The notes beneath the pieces are model-generated. The model saw nothing but the letters and a program-made list of their open reading frames with translations. It was not told where the DNA came from and made no database searches. Positions 1 through 7,700 of a stretch of DNA of 64,000 bases are shown here, piece after piece (within the stretch, counting starts at the first letter, position 1; each line of letters begins with the position of its first letter). Origin of the DNA: Planktosalinus sp963975935 (GTDB lineage: Bacteria > Bacteroidota > Bacteroidia > Flavobacteriales > Flavobacteriaceae); assembly GCA_963975935.1 (NCBI GenBank), contig CAXBIQ010000006.1:62001-126000 (forward strand), in the 5' to 3' direction. Position numbers and translations under genes: made by a program.

Positions 1-1836
1 GGAGGCGGAACGAGGTTCAATATCAATGACAGTGGTCTTGGTTTTGCCGTGACCCAAAACAACCGAGCGAATGATATAGAGGCAGAATTTGTTGCCGGGA
101 ACTTTAGTTATAAAGCTTCAGAAACTTTAGACCTCAGCGGATTTGCGATCCTTTCCGATAACCGCACTAATTTTGTGACCAATACTGTACGTAGTTATAT
201 ATCGAACGGTGCTGTGGAAAATAGTTCCAGTGTAAGTGACCAGAGAAACCGCCTAGGAATGTTGAAACTGAGTTCTGTCTATAAGCCTAACTTAAGATTT
301 CAGATGGATTATGACGTACTTGCCAAGCTCTCCAAACAAACTGAATTTTCCGATCAGTTTTCAAGTATTGCCAACAACATTATTGAAGATAAGGAAAACA
401 ATCCTTTTTCCATCAATCAAAATGTTAATGCTTATTATACACTGGATGACAAGAATATTTTTGCTGGGCAAGTGCAACATTTGTGGCAGGATGAAGATCC
501 TTTTTATAAAGCTGTTTTTGAAGCTGAACTTGATATTCTCCCATTCTCCGGAATAATTGATGCAGATGAAGGCCAAAGCAATTTTGATATCAATCAGGAC
601 AAGCGTGTCAAAACAAACAAAATAGATGCTAAAGTTGATCACTTTTATATCCTGAACAACAAGAGCAATCTCAATTTTACGCTGGGGACCACGCAAAGCC
701 GTCAGCGATTCAATTCGTCTATTTTTCAAATTCTCGATAATGGAAACTCCATTGCGTTTGAGGAAACGCCCGAAGTTGATGGTACAACTTTCCCGTTAAG
801 CAATGATGTGACCTATCATTTTAGTGATGCTTTTCTGGGTGTGAAATACAAATTCATTACCGGAAAATTTACCTTCACCCCGGGTGTAACCCTGCACAAT
901 TATGACCTGAAAACAGAGCAGCTGGGCAGCACTACTTCAGAGAACGAATGGCGTGTATTGCCTGAATTTTTTGCCATCGCCCAACTCAAACGCAGCGAGA
1001 GCATACGATTTACCTATGCAATGACTGCAGAGTATACAGATGTGAACAACTATGCTGAAGGGTTTGTTTTTAATAACTACAACCGTCTCTTCAGGGGTAA
1101 CCGAAATCTGGAAAACTCGCTTGCAAACAGTTTTAACCTAACTTATTTTAGTTTTAATATGTTCAATTATACCAACGTGACCGGGAATTTGAACTATACC
1201 CGAAGGCTTGAAGGTATCAAAAACAACACCCAAATTGTAGCCATCAATCAGGTATCATCACCCATCAATATTAACAGCAATTTTGCCGATGAGACTTTTT
1301 CGGCTTTTGGAAGTTTCAGCAAGCGCATCAAAAAAATGCAATACAGCCTTAACGGAAACTTTAACTGGAGCAGCTTCAACAACATCATCAATGGTGATGT
1401 GACCACTTCTGAAAGTTTTACGCAAAACTACCGCACGAGTGCCCGAAGCAATTTCAGGGAATTCCCAAATTTTGAAGTGGGTTATAACGTTATTATCAAC
1501 AATTATGACAACGGTGGGATTGAGTCTACCTTCTATACCCACAGGCCATTTGCCAATATCGAATTCAATTTCCTGAAAGATTTCACCTTTAAAGCAGACT
1601 GGAGTTATTATGATTACAGCAACAAGGAAAAAACCATCAAAAACGATTATTCCTTTTTGTCTGCAGACCTCTACTATCAGAAAAAGGACAGCAAATGGGA
1701 ATACAGAATCCAGGCCACCAACCTGCTGGATGTACAAACCATCAACCAGGACAGTTTTAATGAAACCTTCAATACAACTTCATTTTACAGCGTGATGCCG
1801 CGGATTGTGATGCTGACGGTGAAGTATGATTTGTAG
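1..1836 (+). CDS. TonB-dependent receptor / outer-membrane beta-barrel protein, C-terminal part
   Basis: The reading frame is open from the first base of the window, so the N-terminus (signal peptide, carboxypeptidase-like and plug domains, if present) lies outside. The 611 visible residues are alternating amphipathic strands rich in Asn, Tyr, Phe and Thr. They end in a strand close to 'VMLTVKYDL', typical of the last beta-strand of an outer-membrane barrel recognised by the BAM complex. The style matches the 'outer membrane beta-barrel protein family' group of Bacteroidota TonB-dependent receptors (inference from composition and the closing strand). The substrate cannot be told. No clear terminator follows. 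An internal GTG at 49 is in frame but is not the true start. Confidence 0.8.
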   Translation, partial: GGGTRFNINDSGLGFAVTQNNRANDIEAEFVAGNFSYKASETLDLSGFAILSDNRTNFVTNTVRSYISNGAVENSSSVSDQRNRLGMLKLSSVYKPNLRFQMDYDVLAKLSKQTEFSDQFSSIANNIIEDKENNPFSINQNVNAYYTLDDKNIFAGQVQHLWQDEDPFYKAVFEAELDILPFSGIIDADEGQSNFDINQDKRVKTNKIDAKVDHFYILNNKSNLNFTLGTTQSRQRFNSSIFQILDNGNSIAFEETPEVDGTTFPLSNDVTYHFSDAFLGVKYKFITGKFTFTPGVTLHNYDLKTEQLGSTTSENEWRVLPEFFAIAQLKRSESIRFTYAMTAEYTDVNNYAEGFVFNNYNRLFRGNRNLENSLANSFNLTYFSFNMFNYTNVTGNLNYTRRLEGIKNNTQIVAINQVSSPININSNFADETFSAFGSFSKRIKKMQYSLNGNFNWSSFNNIINGDVTTSESFTQNYRTSARSNFREFPNFEVGYNVIINNYDNGGIESTFYTHRPFANIEFNFLKDFTFKADWSYYDYSNKEKTIKNDYSFLSADLYYQKKDSKWEYRIQATNLLDVQTINQDSFNETFNTTSFYSVMPRIVMLTVKYDL

Positions 1837-2054
1837 GGTATAGTAAGTAGAGGTGAGAGGTGAGTTTTTGATTTTAAGTAAGGAATGTCTTCCCGGAATT
1901 CAGTAATATCTTGTTGTCTAAACGTTTCAAATAGTTAGATTAAATAATTTTTAGGTTATTTTGAGGAAAGGTGCTACTTTAGAAGGAGATAAAGAGCATG
2001 TCGTCTATTTGGAATATCAGCAATAAAAACCAATTTATGTTGTATATGCTAATG

Positions 2055-3615
2055 TTAGCTGCAAGGCTGAAAAGACAGACATTAAAACATTAAACAAAAT
2101 ATAAGAATGAAAAAAATCGGAATAATTGGTGGTGGTTTTACAGGGACAATGACTGCTGTTCAACTCATTGATAAATCGACTGAATCTTGTGAGATAATTC
2201 TAATCAACGAGAGAGAAACTTTAAACAAAGGAATTGCTTACAATCCATATTCTGACAAGCATTTATTGAATGTAATTGCAGGTAAAATGAGTGCATATCC
2301 CGACAAACCTGACCATTTTTTAGAATGGGTAATGCAAAAGGACGAATTTAAACACAAGGACAAAACGCTTATTGCAAACTCATTCTTGCCAAGACAAATT
2401 TACGGTGAGTATCTCTGTGCTATTTGGGAAGAAGCCAAGAAAAGTGCAGAATCAAAACAAATACAAATCACCTTAATCAACAGTTTTGTCATTGACCTTG
2501 ATACATCAAAAGATACAGTTTCATTGTGGCTTGACAACAATCAAAAATTGAATGTTGCCGAGTGCGTTATAGCCACAGGAAATCATATTCCAAGAAATCC
2601 GAGAATAAAGAATTTCGACTTCTATAATAGTCCTAACTATTTTCAAAACCCTTGGAAAATTGAATCTGTAAAAGAAACCAAAGAAAGTTTACCTGTATTA
2701 ATAGTAGGTAACGGCTTAACAATGGTTGACACTGTCCTTGGCTTGTTGGAACAAGGTTTCAAAGGGGAAATTTATTCCATTTCTCCCAATGGTTTTAACA
2801 TATTACCACACCGACACAACGGACTTAAATATTCAAAATTAGTTGAAGAACTGCGAGACGATATGTCCATTTATGAATTAGTTAAACTCATAAACAAGCA
2901 TATTAAAACAGTTAGAGAGTACGGTGTATCAGCCGAACCGATTATCGATTCATTAAGACCTCAAACGCAGAGAATATGGAAATCATTTTCCGACCAAGAA
3001 AAGAATTTATTTATGTCAAGACTTCGCCATTTATGGGGTGTTGCAAGACACAGAATCCCATTACATTCTCACGACAAAATACAGCAATTAAGAATTGACG
3101 GGAAACTTCATATTAATTCAGGTAAAATTATTGACATAAACGAATCAAATGAATCAATTACTGTCCAATATTTTGACAAGAAAGAGAATGAATTAAAAGC
3201 AATAAATGTTTCTCGTATCATAAACTGCACGGGGCCAGAAACAGATTTGATAAACCTTGATAAAAGTTTTCTAAAAAATTGTCTGTTAAAAGGAATTTTG
3301 ACACAGGATAAGTTAAAACTCGGCATTAACGCAGACACAGAATCGTTTCAGATTATAAATTCAAACGGAAAACCACACACCAATTTATATACGATAGGTT
3401 CAAACTTAAAAGGTGAGTTATGGGAAAGCACAGCGGTAAACGAACTTCGTGGACAGGCAGAAAAATTAGCGGAAAAACTAAAAGCCCAGCAGCTAACAAT
3501 GTATAAGCGTAATGCGGGCGAAAGTGCTAATTCTAAACGAACGTAACATTAACAAACATATCGGAAAGCCGAAAACAAGGTGCTTCTAATCCCGCACTAC
3601 GCTTATACTTGACCG
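2055..3615 (+). mobile_element. Gene-cassette-like unit 1 (carries the FAD-dependent oxidoreductase)
   Basis: The unit starts at the TT of GTTAGCTG (2054-2061) and ends at the G of the next GTT (3615). In integron cassettes the first bases of the cassette are complementary to the R'' box of its own attC site at the far end. Here GTTAGCTGCAAGGC (2054-2067) matches the reverse complement of 3484-3497 at 12 of 14 positions, with the 8 bases GTTAGCTG/CAGCTAAC perfect. Between R'' and the closing GTT lies a long imperfect palindrome. One promoterless-looking gene nearly fills the unit, also as in cassettes. No integrase gene is visible in the window, so the element is called by structure only. Confidence 0.55.
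2107..3546 (+). CDS. FAD/NAD(P)-binding oxidoreductase (COG4529-like)
   Basis: 479 residues. An N-terminal Rossmann dinucleotide fold has the glycine motif GGGFTG at residues 8-13, followed by an acidic residue ending strand 2 (ILINERE), which is the FAD-binding pattern. A second glycine-rich motif (VGNGLTMVD, about residue 202) marks the NAD(P)H-binding half. The long central part fits the NAD_binding_9 / COG4529 family, cytosolic flavoproteins whose substrates are mostly unknown. The ATG at 2107 follows an A-rich stretch without a Shine-Dalgarno sequence, as is usual here. The last 20 or so residues (QLTMYKRNAG and onward) are encoded inside the attC-like repeat and look unrelated to the enzyme fold. 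Oxidoreductase function is inferred from the fold; the pathway is unknown. Confidence 0.8.
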   Translation: MKKIGIIGGGFTGTMTAVQLIDKSTESCEIILINERETLNKGIAYNPYSDKHLLNVIAGKMSAYPDKPDHFLEWVMQKDEFKHKDKTLIANSFLPRQIYGEYLCAIWEEAKKSAESKQIQITLINSFVIDLDTSKDTVSLWLDNNQKLNVAECVIATGNHIPRNPRIKNFDFYNSPNYFQNPWKIESVKETKESLPVLIVGNGLTMVDTVLGLLEQGFKGEIYSISPNGFNILPHRHNGLKYSKLVEELRDDMSIYELVKLINKHIKTVREYGVSAEPIIDSLRPQTQRIWKSFSDQEKNLFMSRLRHLWGVARHRIPLHSHDKIQQLRIDGKLHINSGKIIDINESNESITVQYFDKKENELKAINVSRIINCTGPETDLINLDKSFLKNCLLKGILTQDKLKLGINADTESFQIINSNGKPHTNLYTIGSNLKGELWESTAVNELRGQAEKLAEKLKAQQLTMYKRNAGESANSKRT

Positions 3616-3617
3616 TT
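3490..3617. repeat. attC-like recombination site (long imperfect palindrome)
   Basis: The arms are GTATAAGCGTAATGCGGG (3501-3518) and CCCGCACTACGCTTATAC (3591-3608), complementary at 17 of 18 positions with the exception a G-T pair. Outside them lie AAC (3495-3497) and GTT (3615-3617), the paired triplets that define the crossover boxes of integron attC sites, separated from the arms by unpaired spacers of 3 and 6 bases. The loop is about 72 bases and contains the stop codon of the upstream gene. Total length, about 128 bases, is within the attC range. The outer box is not a perfect RYYYAAC/GTTRRRY match. Confidence 0.6.
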
Positions 3618-4046
3618 GATAAACATTTCATAGCACGATGAAAAAATTTACTTTTACGATAATAATTTCTTTATTTTTTTCAACAATCTCGGTTGCTCAA
3701 ACCGGAGAAACTGAGCTTTATCAGAAATTAGAAAAAACTGAAGCAAGGTTAAAGACCGTTTATGAAAAACTCGAGAAAAATTTAACGGGTACTAATAAAC
3801 AGGCATTAATGAAATCACAAAATGATTGGCTAAAATTTAGAGATTCAAATTGTAATTTTAAAAGTCAAAAAGAAAGTGAAGAGGGTGTAATAGCGAACAA
3901 ATTTTATATTGAATGTAAAATTCAAACGACTGAAATAAGAATCAAAGAATTAACTGATTTGTGGGTTAACGAAGTCTAAAAAAAATACGTTTACTAACAC
4001 CAAGGAAAACTATAGCTTCTATCGGCTCAAACACAATCACGAAGCG
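3616..4046 (+). mobile_element. Gene-cassette-like unit 2 (carries the LprI-like gene), right end degenerate
   Basis: The unit begins at the TT of GTTGATAAAC (3615-3624). The reverse complement GTTTATCAAC matches GTTTACTAAC at 3989-3998 in 8 of 10 bases, placed just after the stop codon of the single gene. This is again the cassette rule that a unit's start pairs with its own R'' box. A later GTT (4046-4048) next to a GAAGC (4041-4045) that pairs with GCTTC (4015-4019) could be the closing box, but no long palindrome like that of unit 1 is present. The right boundary is therefore a guess. Confidence 0.35.
3638..3979 (+). CDS. Secreted LprI-like (DUF1311) small protein
   Basis: 113 residues with a clear signal peptide (MKKFTFTIIISLFFSTISVAQ, predicted cut near residue 20). 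The mature part has the DUF1311/LprI pattern: a helical stretch, then a Q-x2-W-x2-F-R-D-x2-C segment (SQNDWLKFRDSNC, about residues 66-78), a variable loop, a second Cys (YIECKIQTT) and an Arg-rich final helix. The two Cys probably form the family disulfide. Some family members inhibit lysozyme; most are uncharacterised, so periplasmic or envelope location is supported but function is not. The gene is the only one in cassette-like unit 2, and its ATG lies 21 bases after the GTT box. Confidence 0.75.
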   Translation: MKKFTFTIIISLFFSTISVAQTGETELYQKLEKTEARLKTVYEKLEKNLTGTNKQALMKSQNDWLKFRDSNCNFKSQKESEEGVIANKFYIECKIQTTEIRIKELTDLWVNEV

Positions 4047-4051
4047 TTGCA

Positions 4052-5416
4052 TCAATTTACAAAAGCACTATAACCGGTAATGGCCCGGCCCACGATGAGG
4101 GAATTGATCTCTTTAGTGCCTTCATAACTGTAGATGGCTTCAGCGTCTGCCACAAAGCGGGCGACATCATATTCCAGCAGGATACCGTTGCCTCCCATTA
4201 CTTCGCGTGCCCGGCCTACCACATCACGGGTGCGCATGCTGCAAAAAACTTTCGCCAGTGAGGCATGCTCATCAGTAAGGAGTTTTTGATCCTGGAGTTC
4301 AGAGAGCCTAAAGCACAAGGTTTGCATGGCTGTGAGGTTGGATACCATTTCCACCAAATGATTTTGTATTAACTGGAAAGAGGCGATGGGCCTGCCAAAC
4401 TGTTCGCGTTTTTTGGTGTATTTTAAAGCAGCTTCATAAGCACCACGAGCACAGCCCACGGCTTGCCAGGCGACTCCGGCACGTGTCATTTGCAGCACCT
4501 TTGCCGTGTCTTTAAACGAATTTGCATTTTGCAGCCTGTCTGATTCCGGCACGCTGCAGTTTGTCAAGGTTATAATCGCATTTTGCACGATGCGCAGGGC
4601 CATTTTATCTTCCATTTTTTCGGCTTTAAAGCCGGGGTTTTCTTTGCGCACCAGAAACCCTTTTACCTGATTGCTGTCCTCATCCCGTGCCCAAATGATG
4701 ATTACATCTGCAAACGTGGCATTTCCAATCCATTTTTTCTGACCGTTTAAAATCCAGTTGCCATCAATGAGCTTACAGGTGGTTTCCATTCCGCCGGCTA
4801 CACCTGAACCTACATTAGGTTCGGTAAGGCCGAAAGCGCCAATTTTTTCCAGGCGTTGCATCGCCGGTAGCCATTCCTGTTTTTGAGCTTCACTTCCGCA
4901 AAGGTATATGGAACCCATAGCGAGTCCGCTGTGTACACCAAAAAACGTTGATATGGAAACATCTACCCTTGCCAGTTCTTGTGCAATGATGCCTTCCAGT
5001 AAAAAGGATTTGTTGGCACAGCCATATCCTTCATAGGCAATACCTGCTATGTTGAGCTTTGCGAATTTTTCAATGATTTCAAAAGGGAATGCTGCACGAT
5101 TCCAATGGTCATTGACCAAGGGTTTTACTTCGTCTTCCATAAAATTGCGCACTTGCAGCTGGATGTCACGGTCTTCTTTAGAAAGCTTCAGGTCAAGATT
5201 GTAAAAATCGCCATCAATGGGAGGGAGTTGATGTTGCCCTTTTTTTGCTTTTGTAGTGAGCATTTTCATAAGCCCCTTGAGCTGTCTCTCATCAAGATTT
5301 CCCAGTGATTTTAATGCTTCAGAGAGGTCAATTTTTTTATTGATTTCAGCAAGTTGATCCAGGTCAACTGTTTTCAATAGGTGTATTGTGCCTTTAATTT
5401 TTTTGAAGAAGGACAT
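4052..5416 (-). CDS. Acyl-CoA dehydrogenase family protein (glutaryl-CoA dehydrogenase subgroup by sequence)
   Basis: 454 residues. After a lysine-rich N-terminal extension of about 75 residues come the acyl-CoA dehydrogenase helical, beta and C-terminal helical domains. FAD/substrate signatures include FGLTEPNVGSG and WIGNATFAD in the middle and R-EQFGRPIASFQL. The catalytic base is the Glu of YEGTKEIN (residues 431-438), followed by GRAITG, an arrangement shared with glutaryl-CoA dehydrogenase and its plant ACX4-type relatives. The glutarate-binding Arg of true glutaryl-CoA dehydrogenases (in GYRSAMSVQ) is absent; the matching stretch here reads SISTFFGVH. A short- or branched-chain acyl-CoA substrate is therefore more likely (inference). 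The gene runs convergently toward the cassette region. Confidence 0.85.
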   Translation of the reverse strand: MSFFKKIKGTIHLLKTVDLDQLAEINKKIDLSEALKSLGNLDERQLKGLMKMLTTKAKKGQHQLPPIDGDFYNLDLKLSKEDRDIQLQVRNFMEDEVKPLVNDHWNRAAFPFEIIEKFAKLNIAGIAYEGYGCANKSFLLEGIIAQELARVDVSISTFFGVHSGLAMGSIYLCGSEAQKQEWLPAMQRLEKIGAFGLTEPNVGSGVAGGMETTCKLIDGNWILNGQKKWIGNATFADVIIIWARDEDSNQVKGFLVRKENPGFKAEKMEDKMALRIVQNAIITLTNCSVPESDRLQNANSFKDTAKVLQMTRAGVAWQAVGCARGAYEAALKYTKKREQFGRPIASFQLIQNHLVEMVSNLTAMQTLCFRLSELQDQKLLTDEHASLAKVFCSMRTRDVVGRAREVMGGNGILLEYDVARFVADAEAIYSYEGTKEINSLIVGRAITGYSAFVN

Positions 5417-5573
5417 GATTTTAAATTTTATGTATTAAAGATACTCATAATTATAGAGCAAACTATTAACTAGTTTTGAATCAATAAAAGTTCATTAAGA
5501 TATATGAATGATACAAAGAATATACTTACTTCTACAGTACATAATTGATTTATCATTATTATAATTTATTTTA

Positions 5574-5581
5574 TATATTTG
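5574..5581 (+). promoter_or_regulatory. Bacteroidota -7 promoter element TATATTTG
   Basis: TATATTTG is a perfect TAnnTTTG element about 83 bases upstream of the lipoprotein start at 5664. The nearest TTG (5545-5547) is 26 bases upstream, longer than the usual spacing, so only the -7 part is convincing. Confidence 0.45.
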
Positions 5582-5663
5582 GAACGCTAAGATTTTTTAA
5601 ATTTTGATTTTTTATCTCTAAGCTTCCAAAATTTAGAATTTTTATTAATCCAAATATTTTCAA

Positions 5664-5981
5664 TTGATTAAAACCCTATATTTTCTTGTTTTACCCTTGT
5701 TTTTTTTGAATTGTGTTTCTAAAAAAACAACCGAACATAATTTGTCAAATGAAATTCTAATTCAATGGCATACTTTAGAAAGTAAAGAAACAGTTGAAAA
5801 AGAATATAGGGTATATGACCTTACCTTTAAAAGCCAAATAAGTCGCAGCCAGCTTATAGATTTATATACATTTAATCCGGAGAAAATCAAAATGGAAGCA
5901 TTTATAGAAATGCTGCAATTAAATCCGGAAGTAAAAACGGCACAGCCAAATCATAAAGTAGACTTGAGAGAATTTCCATAA
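5664..5981 (+). CDS. Small lipoprotein resembling a subtilase propeptide
   Basis: 105 residues from a TTG start; an in-frame stop lies at 5646-5648, so no ATG start is possible. A short hydrophobic N-terminus ends in a lipobox (FFLNC), so the protein should be lipid-anchored in the envelope. The rest (ILIQWHTLESK to the end) resembles the N-terminal propeptide region of the S8 protease encoded 25 bases downstream: both open with an 'ILxQ' strand and close with NHKVDLRE (here) or NHKVQLRE (protease). It may be a stand-alone I9-type propeptide that folds or inhibits the protease; this is inference from similarity and adjacency. No other domain was recognised. Confidence 0.65.
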   Translation: MIKTLYFLVLPLFFLNCVSKKTTEHNLSNEILIQWHTLESKETVEKEYRVYDLTFKSQISRSQLIDLYTFNPEKIKMEAFIEMLQLNPEVKTAQPNHKVDLREFP

Positions 5982-6006
5982 TTAACTATAAAAAACGCTA
6001 TTTAAA

Positions 6007-7614
6007 ATGAAAAAAATTACATTTGTTTTTATTCTTTTTGTTACTTTTTTAAGTGCACAAGAAACCCCTTATGTACAAGGTGAAATCCTGGTTCAACTGC
6101 AATCAGACCGAACACCGGACCTGCTTTCTGCTGAAAATGCAGCCATACAAATTATAGATGCTGAACAAATTTCCAGAGTGATGAATATTTGGAGATTGAA
6201 AGTTTCAACAGAACAACACAATGAAATGTCTTTGCTTAAGGAAGTAAATAAAAATGCTTCGGTACTGGTATCTCAATTAAACCATAAAGTACAACTTAGG
6301 GAAACAACCCCTAACGACCCATTATTTGCCCAACAATGGCAATACTATCAAGAAAATGACAAAGATATTGATGCTGATTTGGCTTGGGATGTTACCACCG
6401 GAGGTGTAAATACTGACGGAAATGAAATTGTGGTTGCTATTATTGATGATGGTTTAAATATTAATCATCCGGATATTATAGATAATTTATATATCAATAC
6501 AGGCGAAATTCCGGGTGATGGAATTGACAATGATGGAAATGGATATATTGATGACATTTATGGGTGGAATGTATATAGCAATTCGGGAAGTATAACTGGC
6601 GGGGGTCATGGTACACCTGTCACCGGAATAATTGGTGCAACAGGAAATAATGAAATAGGGGTGACCGGTGTAAACTGGAGTGTAAAGTTAATGCCAATTA
6701 TAGGTTCTAGCGGTAACGAAGCAACTGTTATTGCAGCTTATGATTATGCTTTGAATGCCCGCATAAAATTTAATGAAACCAATGGGAATGAAGGTGCATT
6801 TGTTGTGGCAACCAATTCTTCTTTTGGAGTAGATTTTGGACAACCACAAAATTACCCTCTTTGGTGTGCTTTTTTTGATACTATGGGTGAACACGGTATA
6901 TTAAGTTGTGGCGCTACAATAAACGGGAATGTTGATGTTGATGTTAATGGTGATGTGCCTACAGCTTGCCCAAGCGAGTATTTAATTTCTGTGACTAATA
7001 CCAATATATCAGATGTTAAAGTTACAGGGGCAGGATATGGCTTAGAAACTATAGATTTAGGTGCTCCCGGTCAAGGAACTTTTACTACCAGTTTGAGTAA
7101 TTATGGTGGTTTTGGAGGTACTTCCGGAGCTACTCCTCATGTAACAGGCACAATCGCTCTTTTATATGCTGCTCCCTGCGAAGCTTTTACTGCAATTTCT
7201 AAAGATGACCCTGCACTTGCAGCAATGATGGTAAGAGATTATATTTTGGACGGTGTAGACCCAAATGCCTCTTTAGAAGGAATAACCGTTACCGGTGGGA
7301 GACTCAATGTAAATAATGCTATTCAGCTTTTAATGGGAGATTGTGAAAATTTATCTGTGGCATCAACATCCTTGGTAGATAAGATTTCTTTATATCCGAA
7401 TCCTACTGAAGGTATTATGTATGTTAAAACCCCACAACCTTTACAGGTGTCTAAAATTAAAATTCTTTCCTTAGATGGAAGAGAAATTTCAACACTTCAA
7501 AACAGCGACATTACTAAAGTAGATATTTCAACTTTATCTAAAGGTGTTTATATACTTCAGATTGAGTTTGAAAATGTAAAAAACACGATTTATAAAAAGA
7601 TTGTAAAAAAATAG
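6007..7614 (+). CDS. S8 family subtilisin-like serine protease with T9SS type A sorting domain
   Basis: 535 residues: signal peptide (ending near SAQ), a propeptide of about 85 residues, then the subtilisin domain with the catalytic triad Asp147 (AIIDDG), His201 (GGGHGTPVTG) and Ser373 (GGTSGATPHVTG). The last 75 or so residues, from SLYPNPTEG to YKKIVKK, are a type A T9SS C-terminal sorting domain, which directs export through the outer membrane and then cleavage or surface anchoring. The Asp-rich loop around IDNDGNGYIDD is a likely calcium site. It forms a probable two-gene unit with the preceding propeptide-like lipoprotein. A terminator follows. Confidence 0.9.
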   Translation: MKKITFVFILFVTFLSAQETPYVQGEILVQLQSDRTPDLLSAENAAIQIIDAEQISRVMNIWRLKVSTEQHNEMSLLKEVNKNASVLVSQLNHKVQLRETTPNDPLFAQQWQYYQENDKDIDADLAWDVTTGGVNTDGNEIVVAIIDDGLNINHPDIIDNLYINTGEIPGDGIDNDGNGYIDDIYGWNVYSNSGSITGGGHGTPVTGIIGATGNNEIGVTGVNWSVKLMPIIGSSGNEATVIAAYDYALNARIKFNETNGNEGAFVVATNSSFGVDFGQPQNYPLWCAFFDTMGEHGILSCGATINGNVDVDVNGDVPTACPSEYLISVTNTNISDVKVTGAGYGLETIDLGAPGQGTFTTSLSNYGGFGGTSGATPHVTGTIALLYAAPCEAFTAISKDDPALAAMMVRDYILDGVDPNASLEGITVTGGRLNVNNAIQLLMGDCENLSVASTSLVDKISLYPNPTEGIMYVKTPQPLQVSKIKILSLDGREISTLQNSDITKVDISTLSKGVYILQIEFENVKNTIYKKIVKK

Positions 7615-7640
7615 AGTATTTAAAATATCGGAAATAAAAA

Positions 7641-7668
7641 AGCCCCATCAACAAATGGGGCTTTTTAT
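7641..7668. terminator. Bidirectional intrinsic terminator
   Basis: AGCCCCAT (7641-7648) pairs with ATGGGGCT (7655-7662) across a 6-base loop, with A-runs before and T-runs after. It serves the protease gene on the plus strand and metK on the minus strand. Confidence 0.85.
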
Positions 7669-7700
7669 TTAATTTTAAGAAAAATTATACAAATTACATT

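Noticed and set aside
49..51. GTG at 49 as the start of the first receptor
   Set aside because: The frame is open to base 1 and the protein lacks any signal peptide; it is simply cut by the window.
1258..1737. Long antisense frame inside the first receptor
   Set aside because: No recognisable protein; codon pattern is that of a shadow of the plus-strand gene.
4052..5416. Calling the enzyme glutaryl-CoA dehydrogenase
   Set aside because: The Arg that binds the glutarate carboxylate is missing, so only the family name is used.
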